From: an uncultured bacterium | GTDB taxonomy: Bacteria; Bacillota; Clostridia; Lachnospirales; Lachnospiraceae | Assembly (NCBI GenBank): GCA_947086625.1 | Contig: CAMTZV010000117.1 | Location: 1-5,775 of the forward strand | Reading direction: 5' to 3' | Length of the DNA: 5,775 nt | In this document: one piece after another, positions 1 to 5,717 of the stretch | Layout of the letters: every line of letters starts with the position of its first letter | How positions within the stretch are numbered: position 1 is the stretch's first letter | Notes under the pieces: generated by a model | Databases searched by the model: none | Told to the model about the DNA's origin: nothing | The model's input: the letters and a program-made list of their open reading frames with translations, nothing else | Program-made: the position numbers and the translations under genes

Positions 1-1237
1 GGATACAGCCGCTTGGCACGACCGCCACCGCTACCGGATTCGCATCCCCGCTATCGCAGCCGTTCACCGCATACACATACGAGTCCGCAAGAAGGTTCCC
101 AAACGGCTCCTCCTGCAAAACATGCCCCAGCTCGCCGGCTCCGGAAAACTGCCACGGATTATGCGCCAGCACCTGGTCTCTCATATAGCCGAACTGCTCC
201 AGATATTCACGGTCAATATTTTCTCCAAGCTGCGCAATCTTCTCCTGCGCACCCTCGTTCGCCGCAAAGGACTCGTCCATGAGCGTGAGCCGGTAATCCT
301 GTACCTCCCAGCGCCCGTCCTCCTTTTGCACCATTTTCAGCGAACCGACCCGCGCCCCGTACTCTCCCGTGGAGACGATCGCCGTGCTCCCGTGCACAAT
401 CGGCTTTTCCAGAACGCTGTGGGTGTGCCCGCTGATGATCAGATCCAGCTGCGGCACCGCCTTTGCCAGAAGCTCGTCCTCGGACTTCTTTTCATCCGCC
501 CACGTACCGCTGTGGGAGACGCACACGATCAGATCCGCGTCCTCGTTTTCTTTGATCTTCTCCACCGTCTCCTTTACCGCTTCCGTCGGTTCGCGAAATG
601 CCAGCGCGCAGGTCGGCGCGCACTCCAGAGAATCCTTCCCGAACACGCCGGTCACCGCGATGCGGACGTCCCCCTTTTGCAGCATGACATAATCCCGGAC
701 ACCGAACTGCTCATACGCCTCCTTCAGGAGAGCGCCTTCCTCTGCCTGCGCTCCCTTAAGCGTCGCTTCCCAGTCCACGTTGCAGACGACAAGCTCCGGC
801 AGGCGCTCCCCGCTCTCCCTCGCCGCCGCGAGCATATTCGCAAGCCCCTCGCTTCGGTAATCATACTCATGGTTTCCAAACGTCGTGACGTCCGTCCCCA
901 AAAATCCCAGCATCCGAAGCTCCGCCGCCTGAGATTCAAACACGGTCTGGTAGAGCGTCCCCATCGAAAAATCCCCGCCGTCGAGCACGAGCAGGTTTTC
1001 ATCCTCCGCCCGCTTTTCTTCCAGAAACGTCATGATTCTGGCAAACCCGCCCACCGATTTTTTCGCTCCGTCCTCCTGCAGATAAAATTCCTCCAGATGG
1101 GAATGAAGGTCATGCGTAAACGCCACATGTACCTCCTTTTGCTCCCCGTCCTGCGCCGCCGCACGGATTTCCATAAAACCCGCCGCCAGCACGGCCGCCA
1201 TAAGAATGCAAAGTATTCCGGTAATTTTCTTTTTCAT
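1..1237 (-). CDS. Exported metallophosphatase / 5'-nucleotidase (UshA-like), 3' end cut off by window edge
   Basis: This minus-strand frame is open for 412 codons from the ATG at 1237-1235 to the left edge. It begins with a signal peptide: MKKK, a hydrophobic stretch (about residues 6-21), then an Ala-rich cleavage region (about 26-28), so the product should be exported. The calcineurin-like metallophosphatase domain follows with its full two-metal ligand set: D43 and H45 in THDLHSH, D89 in LDGGD, N122-H123 in GNHE, H242 in SHSG, and H271/H273 in SGHTH. The first motif reads DLHSH rather than the common DxHG form. After about residue 330 the 5'-nucleotidase C-terminal domain begins, with EEPFGNLLADSY (376-387) matching its conserved E-GN-DA region. 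Most of that substrate-specificity domain lies outside the window. Family members hydrolyse nucleotides, cyclic nucleotides or UDP-sugars outside the membrane; the substrate here is unknown. GGAG at 1251-1248 lies 10 nt before the ATG, and a consensus promoter lies upstream. Confidence 0.93.
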   Translation of the reverse strand, partial: MKKKITGILCILMAAVLAAGFMEIRAAAQDGEQKEVHVAFTHDLHSHLEEFYLQEDGAKKSVGGFARIMTFLEEKRAEDENLLVLDGGDFSMGTLYQTVFESQAAELRMLGFLGTDVTTFGNHEYDYRSEGLANMLAAARESGERLPELVVCNVDWEATLKGAQAEEGALLKEAYEQFGVRDYVMLQKGDVRIAVTGVFGKDSLECAPTCALAFREPTEAVKETVEKIKENEDADLIVCVSHSGTWADEKKSEDELLAKAVPQLDLIISGHTHSVLEKPIVHGSTAIVSTGEYGARVGSLKMVQKEDGRWEVQDYRLTLMDESFAANEGAQEKIAQLGENIDREYLEQFGYMRDQVLAHNPWQFSGAGELGHVLQEEPFGNLLADSYVYAVNGCDSGDANPVAVAVVPSGCI

Positions 1238-1297
1238 ATTTTTCACGCTCCATAAAACTGTCCCCGCGCAAGCAGGAGAACCCTTTGAAATGGTTCA

Positions 1298-1326
1298 ATT
1301 ATACTTCACTGCCGCTTCATCGTCAA
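1298..1326 (-). promoter_or_regulatory. Sigma-A promoter of the metallophosphatase gene
   Basis: On the minus strand, TTGACG (1326-1321) and a perfect TATAAT (1303-1298) are separated by exactly 17 bp. Transcription should start near 1291, giving a 5' leader of about 54 nt before the ATG at 1237. A short dyad, GAACC (1296-1292) and GGTTC (1282-1278) with a 9-nt loop, straddles the predicted start point. It could be an operator or a weak 5' hairpin, but its arms are only 5 bp. Confidence 0.85.
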
Positions 1327-1497
1327 CTTTTAACCAGCTTCAATCGCCGCCAAAAGTAATTGAATGTTACGATTCGTCTAAATGGCTTACAATGCTGAAA
1401 ATGTATTAAGACAAATTGCTTTTGAAAAGAACGCAGTTAATCGCATATTATATCAAAAACCGCCATTAACAGAGAATTAAAAACACGGGCCTGCACT
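1327..1497. other. AT-rich non-coding spacer between spore protein terminator and metallophosphatase promoter
   Basis: I see no convincing coding region here on either strand; the only short minus-strand frame (ATG near 1446, 19 codons) has no ribosome binding site. The stretch is visibly richer in A and T than the neighbouring genes. Besides an extended -10 box on the minus strand (listed separately), a plus-strand pair TTGAAA (1422-1427) and TATTAT (1446-1451) with 18-bp spacing is present, but no gene follows it in that direction. Confidence 0.5.
1447..1455 (-). promoter_or_regulatory. Possible extended -10 promoter element
   Basis: The minus strand reads TGATATAAT here, a perfect TATAAT preceded by the TGn extension that can replace a -35 box. 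No good -35 hexamer is seen 17 bp upstream. If active, transcription would start near 1440 and run toward the metallophosphatase gene, giving it a second promoter with a leader of about 200 nt, or it would make a short non-coding RNA. The match may be chance in AT-rich DNA. Confidence 0.3.
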
Positions 1498-1541
1498 AAA
1501 AAAACCGGGCAGGGGAAGCAGCAAAATCTTCCCTTGCCCGG
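1498..1541 (-). terminator. Rho-independent terminator of the spore protein gene
   Basis: Read on the minus strand, CCGGGCAAGGGAAG (1541-1528) pairs with CTTCCCCTGCCCGG (1518-1505). The 14-position stem has one A/C mismatch and a 9-nt loop, and is followed directly by seven T residues (1504-1498). It begins about 41 nt after the spore protein stop codon. The plus strand has no T-run after the stem, so it should act only on minus-strand transcripts. Confidence 0.93.
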
Positions 1542-1582
1542 CAGTCGTGACGCAGCCATGCGCCCATTGAGCAGCAGACCCT

Positions 1583-1795
1583 TTATTTCATCTGCTCCTC
1601 CTGCTTCTTAATCATCTTTCTAACCATCTCGCCGCCGATGGAGCCGGCCTCGCGGGATGAGAGGTCGCCGTTATAGCCGTCCTTTAACTGAACGCCTAAC
1701 TCGCTCGCTACCTCTTCCTTGAAACGCTTCATTGCATCCTTTGCCTCAGGTACTTCCATACGGTTTGTACCGCTGTTTGAATTGTTACTTGCCAT
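1583..1795 (-). CDS. Alpha/beta-type small acid-soluble spore protein (SASP)
   Basis: The 70-residue product has the layout of alpha/beta-type SASPs, which coat forespore DNA, shift it toward an A-like form, protect it from UV and other damage, and are degraded at germination as an amino acid source. An Asn/Ser-rich N-terminus (ASNNSNSGTNR) is followed by the first conserved helix (about 15-36). This helix contains EVASELGV (28-35), which corresponds to the site cut by the germination protease GPR, probably E28-V29. The second conserved segment, SREAGSIGGEMVRKMIKKQ (47-65), matches the family's DNA-contacting GS-GGE helix. The ATG at 1795-1793 follows GGAGG (1809-1805) with 9-nt spacing. The gene is alone between a 154-bp upstream gap and its own terminator. 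Family members are usually made in the forespore under sigma-G, but I could not find a convincing sigma-G promoter upstream. Confidence 0.96.
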   Translation of the reverse strand: MASNNSNSGTNRMEVPEAKDAMKRFKEEVASELGVQLKDGYNGDLSSREAGSIGGEMVRKMIKKQEEQMK

Positions 1796-1899
1796 GGTTC
1801 ATTTCCTCCATATACGTTTGCTTTTGAGTAACTTCATACTCTAATGCTATTGTTTCCGCCGCAAATAAAAATATGATAGGAAATTTATGGCTGCGGAAT

Positions 1900-1932
1900 G
1901 CCTTCGCATATGGAAAAGCCTTTGCGAATGGC
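1900..1932. other. Imperfect hairpin just after the CPBP protease gene
   Basis: On the plus strand GCCTTCGCA (1900-1908) pairs with TGCGAA (1923-1928), a bulged T, and GGC (1930-1932). This makes a 9-bp stem with a 14-nt loop. It begins 17 nt beyond the protease stop codon and occupies the place where a terminator would be expected. Neither strand has a T-run after it, so it is not a classic intrinsic terminator. It could stabilise the 3' end of the mRNA, terminate weakly, or lie in the regulatory region of the spore gene. Confidence 0.4.
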
Positions 1933-1949
1933 GCGAACCGGGCAGGGCT

Positions 1950-2834
1950 TCACCGCATCCAGTCCAGATCCGGGCGCGCCGAATACTGCGGGATCTCCTT
2001 TTGCTCCTCCCATGCGAAGCGCTCCACGATCTCGTCCATCTTCTTTTGCCGCAAGAGTACGAGAACTACAATGATATAGGGCACAACGGCAATCAGGTTG
2101 GCCGGCGTATACTCGGAGATAACCCCGTCCACCGTACCGCTGCCCCGGTAAAGCCCGCTTGTGATCAGCGCCGCAAAATCAACAAACGCGTGCAGTACCA
2201 CCGTCACCCAGATACAGCCCGTGCGAAAATAAATCGCCGCAAACGCCATACCCATCGCACCCGCGCTCGCGCACTGTACGAGCACGCCCAGCGGCTTCGC
2301 GGTAAACAGGTTTGTCAGATGCGCCAGCCCGAACAAAACGCCGGATACGACAACCGCTTTCCAGATGCCCGCCGGTGTCGCGCCGTAATGCCGCCGCAAA
2401 AGCTCAGCCAGAATGCCGCGGCAGAGAAACTCCTCCGTCACACCCACGAGCAGCATGCACACCGCAAACGCCGCGATATCATACCACGGCTTTAGCACGC
2501 GCTCCCCTCCGTAGGTCACGAAAAACACAATCGCGCTGTACGTGCCGATAAACAGGAAATATCCGCCCACGAGAAGACCCCGTCCAAAGCCGATGCCGCG
2601 TCGTTTAAAAATATCCGCACAGCCGCTCAGCCAGATAGCCAAAAACGCAATGAGCGCGCCGCACAGCTCCTGCGCCCCCATCACCACATAATAATCCACA
2701 TCCAGCCCCAGAACGATGTAAGCAGCCAGCGAGATCGCCGTGCCGGCCGCCATCATGCCGCCCAGCACGAGAATCTCGGCCAGAATACAGTAAAGAAGCG
2801 TGTGTTTTTCTGCGAAGCGTTGAATTGTTTTCAT
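1950..2834 (-). CDS. CPBP-family intramembrane metalloprotease (CAAX protease / Abi family)
   Basis: The 294-residue product is a polytopic membrane protein with the three motifs of the CPBP glutamic-type intramembrane protease family (Pfam PF02517): EEFLCR (E134, E135, R139), FGLAH (F168, H172) and HAFVD (H215, D219). All proposed catalytic residues are present, so it should be active. Hydrophobic segments lie at about 14-41, 50-70, 84-107, 119-132, 160-173, 184-202, 208-228 and 245-262, and the C-terminal 30 residues are charged and probably cytoplasmic. In Gram-positive bacteria such proteins process peptides, give bacteriocin self-immunity, or act on membrane proteins; the substrate here cannot be read from sequence. 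The ATG at 2834-2832 follows GGAG with 6-nt spacing. The gene lies 92 nt after the last permease with no visible promoter or terminator between, so cotranscription with the ABC operon is plausible but unproven. Confidence 0.93.
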   Translation of the reverse strand: MKTIQRFAEKHTLLYCILAEILVLGGMMAAGTAISLAAYIVLGLDVDYYVVMGAQELCGALIAFLAIWLSGCADIFKRRGIGFGRGLLVGGYFLFIGTYSAIVFFVTYGGERVLKPWYDIAAFAVCMLLVGVTEEFLCRGILAELLRRHYGATPAGIWKAVVVSGVLFGLAHLTNLFTAKPLGVLVQCASAGAMGMAFAAIYFRTGCIWVTVVLHAFVDFAALITSGLYRGSGTVDGVISEYTPANLIAVVPYIIVVLVLLRQKKMDEIVERFAWEEQKEIPQYSARPDLDWMR

Positions 2835-2877
2835 CTTTTACTCCTTTTTTATGGATACCCGCAAACGTGCCGTACCG

Positions 2878-2896
2878 GCCGCAGACGCGAAGCGGC
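2878..2896. other. Small GC hairpin between permease and CPBP protease genes
   Basis: GCCGC (2878-2882) and GCGGC (2892-2896) form a 5-bp stem with a 9-nt loop in the 92-nt gap. No T-run follows on the minus strand, so it is unlikely to be a strong terminator. No promoter-like hexamer pair was seen in this gap. Confidence 0.25.
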
Positions 2897-2926
2897 AAAT
2901 TTCTGCACGCGCCCTCACGCATCCCG

Positions 2927-3643
2927 TCAATTCACCTGCTGCCTGCGCAAAATCAGATACGAAACGCCAAGCAGCACGGCGCTGACAACAAGCGCCAGCA
3001 CAGGCACCGCCGCCCCGCCAAGCTTAAGCAGCCATTCCGCAGCGCGAAGCAGAAGCTTTACCGCCGCGCTGTCCGCGTGCGCAAGCGCCTGCTCGACCAT
3101 CTGCGGTGAAACGATGCACAGGCCGAACCAGCTAAACCAGATGATCCACAGTGCAACCTTTCCAAACCGCACGATCAGCGACGCGGTAAACACGCCAAGC
3201 GCCGTGCCAAACAGCGCAATCGCCAGCAATATATTCCAGTGTAGCACATTTGCCGCCGGGTCGTCTATCCTTAAATTCGGATACATAAGCCCAAGGCGCA
3301 GCCGCTCCGCAACATGCAGGAGCACAAGCACCGCCTCCAGCACAAGCGCCGTCACAAACACCGACGCGGTGTACGCCGGAAAGAAGCTCCTTCGCGTGCG
3401 GCCCATCGAAACCGCATAGTTGAACATGCTCACCATGTGCGCGCCGACCCCAAACAGCAGCGCGATCCAAATGCCAAAGGCTGCCATGACGCTGCCCATC
3501 GTAAACACCTCGGTCACATTGCCGTCCATCGCCGCGATGACCTCGTGCAGGATCGTGCCGAACACAAACAGCCCGCCGATCGTGCCAAGGCCGATCACAT
3601 ATACTTCCTTTTGGAGCCTGATCTGATCTGTCAATACCTTCAT
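2927..3643 (-). CDS. ABC transporter membrane subunit, second of a paralogous pair
   Basis: The 238-residue protein is strongly hydrophobic with about six membrane segments (roughly 14-36, 46-74, 90-110, 133-157, 162-180 and 211-232). It has no ATPase motif and is not a recognised solute-binding protein. Its place directly after an ABC ATPase and another membrane protein identifies it as a transporter permease. It shares landmarks with the preceding gene product: NYAVSMGRTRR (75-85) against QYAMSCGCTRK, and RFGKVA (159-164) in both, at equivalent places in the membrane topology. The pair probably forms a heterodimeric membrane domain. The ATG at 3643-3641 lies only 1 nt after the upstream TAA, and its ribosome binding site (GGAGGTGAGGG) is inside the end of the upstream gene, so translation is likely coupled. 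The transported substrate is unknown. Confidence 0.85.
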   Translation of the reverse strand: MKVLTDQIRLQKEVYVIGLGTIGGLFVFGTILHEVIAAMDGNVTEVFTMGSVMAAFGIWIALLFGVGAHMVSMFNYAVSMGRTRRSFFPAYTASVFVTALVLEAVLVLLHVAERLRLGLMYPNLRIDDPAANVLHWNILLAIALFGTALGVFTASLIVRFGKVALWIIWFSWFGLCIVSPQMVEQALAHADSAAVKLLLRAAEWLLKLGGAAVPVLALVVSAVLLGVSYLILRRQQVN

Positions 3644-3644
3644 G

Positions 3645-4301
3645 TTATACCCTCACCTCCATTTTGCGGATACACAGCCAGAAAACGGCCGCCGCGAGCA
3701 CATACCACCCGATGAACGCAAGCGTTACGACGACCGGCAGGTTCGGCGTGCCCACTATCAGTATATCCCATTCGTTCATCGCCGCTACCCCGCCCATGAT
3801 GCCGCCGATAACGGCACAGACGATCACAACAAAGACGTATGCGACCTTTCCGAAGCGCTTTACAAAAATACCCATCACAAGTGAAAACCCGGTGCTAAAC
3901 AAACACACCAGAAGCGCCAGCCCGCACAGCGTACCCCCGCTAAGCAGCATCCATTCCTTCGGGACGAGCAGCAGATAGACGAGCAGCGCCAGCTCCACCC
4001 CCGCGATCTCAAGCATGTTCATATAGACTGCGCTAAGAAGCACGTTTTTTCTCGTGCAGCCGCAGCTCATCGCATACTGCACATAGGTGACGACGTCGAC
4101 CACACCGAATGCGAGATACATAAAGCTCCCCACGAACAGCAGCATCTGCGGAAAACGCGTCACAATATTCTGCACCGTAAACGGCGTCCTGCTAAGCAGC
4201 ATGAAATAAAAGATAAAGCCGACAGACATCAGAAGCGTCCCACCGATAACGCGCCCGGCCCGCCACGTCGCGCATTTCAGCGCCCGCACCAATCCTTCCA
4301 T
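3645..4301 (-). CDS. ABC transporter membrane subunit, first of a paralogous pair
   Basis: The 218-residue protein has about six hydrophobic segments (roughly 18-36, 51-74, 90-113, 118-146, 152-175 and 190-210) with a short basic N-terminus (KCATWRAGR). The cytoplasmic loop after the second segment carries QYAMSCGCTRK (75-85), and RFGKVA lies at 149-154; both recur in the next gene. In ABC-2-like and YtrC/D-like permeases such basic loops near the membrane often contact the ATPase, but that role is inferred here. The ATG at 4301-4299 follows the ATPase stop codon by 2 nt, with GGGAGG inside the end of the ATPase gene as ribosome binding site. No substrate-binding protein is encoded nearby, which fits an exporter or a sensing system better than a classical importer. 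Confidence 0.86.
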   Translation of the reverse strand: MEGLVRALKCATWRAGRVIGGTLLMSVGFIFYFMLLSRTPFTVQNIVTRFPQMLLFVGSFMYLAFGVVDVVTYVQYAMSCGCTRKNVLLSAVYMNMLEIAGVELALLVYLLLVPKEWMLLSGGTLCGLALLVCLFSTGFSLVMGIFVKRFGKVAYVFVVIVCAVIGGIMGGVAAMNEWDILIVGTPNLPVVVTLAFIGWYVLAAAVFWLCIRKMEVRV

Positions 4302-4303
4302 AC

Positions 4304-5176
4304 TTATGCCTCCCTTCCGCAGAGCGCCACAAACAGGTTTTGCAGCGACACCGGCTGTACCGTCACGTCATGTCCCTCATGCAGCGCCTGCCCCGGGGCG
4401 AGCAGCACGGTCACGCCCCTGCTGCGCCCGATGTTTTCCACGTGATGGACGTCAAGCCCCGCGCACGCCGCGTCGACCTCCTCCGCCAGCCCGCTCACGT
4501 GCAGCGCGCGCTCTAAAAGCTCCTGCGTGTTTTCCTTCAGAAGGATCGTCCCCTCCTTTAAGAAGATGACCTCCTCAAACACGTTCGCCGCCTCCTCGAT
4601 GATGTGCGTGGAAATGACAAACGTCCTGCCCATGTTCATGTGCTCCTCCATCAGAAGCTGGTAAAAATCGTCGCGCGCCACCACGTCAAGCCCCGCCACC
4701 GGCTCGTCGAGTATCGTGATGTCCGCCTTGCTCGCCAGCGCCACGACAATCGTCACCATCGAGAGCATTCCTTTGGAGAGCTTGCTGATCTTCTTTTTCA
4801 CGTTCAGATCGAACCGCTCCACGAGCCGCTTTTCCATGTCCGCATCCCAGTGCGGGAAGTACATGCGCGCCATTTTCAGATATTCCTTCACCTTCACGCT
4901 GTTCGGCCCGAGAATGCTCAGCGTGTTCAGCTCTCTGGAAAAGCACAGATGGTCGAGCGCCTGCTGGTTCTCCCACACCGGCATCCCGTCGCATGTCGTC
5001 TCCCCGCCCGTCGCCGGGTTCTGTGCGGTCATGATCGAGAGCAGCGTCGTCTTGCCCGCGCCGTTGCGCCCGATCAGGCCGTATATCTTTCCCTGCTCGA
5101 TCGTGAGGCTCACGTCGTGCAGCACCTCTTTTTTCTTGTACGATTTTGAAATATTTTTGCAAACCAATTCGCTCAT
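4304..5176 (-). CDS. ABC transporter ATP-binding protein (YtrB-like)
   Basis: This is the motor subunit of the transporter. In the 290-residue protein, Walker A is GRNGAGKTT (36-44, K42), the signature is the variant LSKGM (133-137), Walker B is ITILDEP (153-159, catalytic E158), the D-loop is AGLD (161-164), and the switch histidine is H191 in ISTHIIEE. The usual Q-loop glutamine is not evident; the corresponding stretch reads LCFSRELN (78-85), and E82 may take its place. LSKGM instead of LSGGQ is common among ATPases encoded next to YtrA-type regulators. About 70 residues follow the ATPase core and may be a regulatory tail. I chose ATG 5176-5174 because AGGAGG (5188-5183) lies 6 nt before it. 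A TTG five codons upstream is in frame but sits just before that ribosome binding site, which its first codons would form. Confidence 0.95.
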   Translation of the reverse strand: MSELVCKNISKSYKKKEVLHDVSLTIEQGKIYGLIGRNGAGKTTLLSIMTAQNPATGGETTCDGMPVWENQQALDHLCFSRELNTLSILGPNSVKVKEYLKMARMYFPHWDADMEKRLVERFDLNVKKKISKLSKGMLSMVTIVVALASKADITILDEPVAGLDVVARDDFYQLLMEEHMNMGRTFVISTHIIEEAANVFEEVIFLKEGTILLKENTQELLERALHVSGLAEEVDAACAGLDVHHVENIGRSRGVTVLLAPGQALHEGHDVTVQPVSLQNLFVALCGREA

Positions 5177-5216
5177 GTTGTTCCTCCTCAATTAAATGTA
5201 TCGCCCGTTTCCCTTC

Positions 5217-5230
5217 CGGACATTCGTCCG
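5217..5230. other. Short hairpin between regulator and ATPase genes
   Basis: CGGAC (5217-5221) and GTCCG (5226-5230) form a 5-bp stem with a 4-nt loop in the 63-nt gap between the regulator stop and the ATPase start. No T-run follows on the minus strand, so it is not a terminator. It could affect mRNA processing or the expression ratio between regulator and transporter, but it is short. Confidence 0.3.
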
Positions 5231-5239
5231 CTCGCTTTT

Positions 5240-5605
5240 TCAGCGTCCCGGCCCGCCGATCATCGCGATCAGCTCATCTCTTGTGATGCCAAGGCTTTTC
5301 GCCTCCTCCAAAAGCCCCTTCACATAGTTGTCAAAAAACGCGTCCTTCCGCTTTTTTATGATCTGCGCCTTCGCGCCCTGTGCTACAAACATGCCAATCC
5401 CCCTCTTCTTATATAGGATACCCTCGTCCACCAGCAGATTGACACCCTTTGCGGCGGTCGCCGGGTTAATCGTGTAGAGCTTTGCCAGCTCGTTTGTGCT
5501 CGGCACCCGCTCCTCCTCCAGCAAAATCCCCCGCAGGATATCCGTCTCTATCATCTCACCAAGCTGAATATAAATCGATTTGTCCTGTGATAACAGTTCA
5601 TTCAA
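5240..5605 (-). CDS. GntR-family transcriptional regulator, YtrA subfamily
   Basis: The product is about 121 residues, the short length typical of YtrA-type GntR regulators, which have a winged helix-turn-helix and only a short helical tail in place of a ligand-binding domain. The DNA-binding domain spans about residues 8-76: SIYIQLGEMIETDILRG is helix 1, VPSTNELAKLYTINPATAAKGVNLL (34-58) covers the helix-turn-helix, and DEGILYKKRGIGMFV (60-74) is the wing. Residues 80-121 are charged and helical and should mediate dimerisation. The likely start is TTG at 5605-5603, 8 nt after GGAGG (5618-5614). In-frame ATG (5635) and GTG (5659) codons lie upstream of that site and overlap the promoter region, so they are unlikely. 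Regulators of this type usually repress their own operon with the adjacent ABC genes, and the effector is generally unknown. Confidence 0.93.
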   Translation of the reverse strand: MNELLSQDKSIYIQLGEMIETDILRGILLEEERVPSTNELAKLYTINPATAAKGVNLLVDEGILYKKRGIGMFVAQGAKAQIIKKRKDAFFDNYVKGLLEEAKSLGITRDELIAMIGGPGR

Positions 5606-5613
5606 ACAATGCA

Positions 5614-5618
5614 CCTCC
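5614..5618 (-). promoter_or_regulatory. Ribosome binding site that decides the TTG start of the GntR gene
   Basis: The minus strand carries AAGGAGGTG here, with the GGAGG core 8 nt before TTG (5605-5603). The neighbouring ATG that overlaps the TTG codon by one base is out of frame, so the TTG is the only start with good spacing in the GntR frame. Confidence 0.75.
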
Positions 5619-5629
5619 TTGGTTTTGTA

Positions 5630-5651
5630 GTTCATTACTTGTGTAATTAAC
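5630..5651. promoter_or_regulatory. Candidate GntR operator: imperfect palindrome over the transcription start
   Basis: The minus strand reads GTTAATTAC, 4 nt, GTAATGAAC: two 9-bp arms with one mismatch. It overlaps the last two bases of the -10 box and covers the predicted start near 5643, where a bound dimer would block initiation. Short AT-rich palindromes at this position are typical of self-repressing GntR proteins. That this regulator binds here is inferred from position and symmetry only. Confidence 0.6.
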
Positions 5652-5678
5652 CATAGCACGTATGAAGCTATCTGTCAA
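5650..5678 (-). promoter_or_regulatory. Sigma-A promoter of the GntR-ABC operon
   Basis: On the minus strand TTGACA (5678-5673), a perfect -35 box, and TATGGT (5655-5650) are separated by 17 bp. Transcription should start near 5643, giving a leader of about 38 nt before the TTG start. No other promoter is visible before the permease genes, so this is probably the promoter of the whole operon. Confidence 0.85.
5653..5671. promoter_or_regulatory. Second dyad within the operon promoter spacer
   Basis: ATAGC (5653-5657) and GCTAT (5667-5671) form an inverted repeat with a 9-bp centre, lying between and slightly overlapping the promoter boxes. It could be an alternative or additional operator. 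The arms are only 5 bp, so chance is possible. Confidence 0.35.
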
Positions 5679-5688
5679 GAACTTTTCG

Positions 5689-5717
5689 TTGATTTTTCAC
5701 TTTTATTGCGGTATACT
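5689..5717 (+). promoter_or_regulatory. Probable divergent sigma-A promoter pointing out of the window
   Basis: On the plus strand TTGATT (5689-5694) and TATACT (5712-5717) are separated by exactly 17 bp. It lies back to back with the operon promoter, the two -35 boxes being 10 bp apart. Transcription would start near 5724. The remaining about 50 bp hold ATG codons at 5741 (stops after 10 codons) and 5755 (open to the edge), neither with a clear ribosome binding site, so the gene it serves is not visible. Confidence 0.55.

Noticed and set aside
122..1255. Long 377-codon open frame on the plus strand
   Set aside because: Its product is rich in Arg, His and Pro with no recognisable domain. The opposite strand encodes a metallophosphatase with a signal peptide and all metal ligands, so this is a GC-driven antisense shadow.
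1422..1451. Plus-strand promoter-like pair TTGAAA-18-TATTAT
   Set aside because: The region is AT-rich, spacing is not ideal, and no plus-strand gene follows; only the terminator and the antisense of the spore gene lie downstream.
1810..1895. Sigma-G promoter for the spore protein gene
   Set aside because: I looked for G-ATR and CAT--TA boxes with about 18-bp spacing. Partial matches had wrong spacing (GCATT with CATATTT, 21 bp) or would start transcription inside the ribosome binding site.
1887..2495. 202-codon plus-strand open frame and overlapping shorter frames
   Set aside because: It lies antisense to the CPBP protease, whose catalytic motifs are intact; its composition is biased to Arg, His and Ala and no ribosome binding site or domain is seen.
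4604..5149. Plus-strand frame of 181 codons and neighbouring frames across the ATPase gene
   Set aside because: They are antisense to a clear ABC ATPase and have the His/Arg/Val-rich composition of a shadow frame.
5174..5191. TTG start five codons upstream for the ATPase
   Set aside because: The codons after this TTG are themselves the AGGAGG sequence that serves the ATG at 5176-5174, and no other ribosome binding site precedes it.
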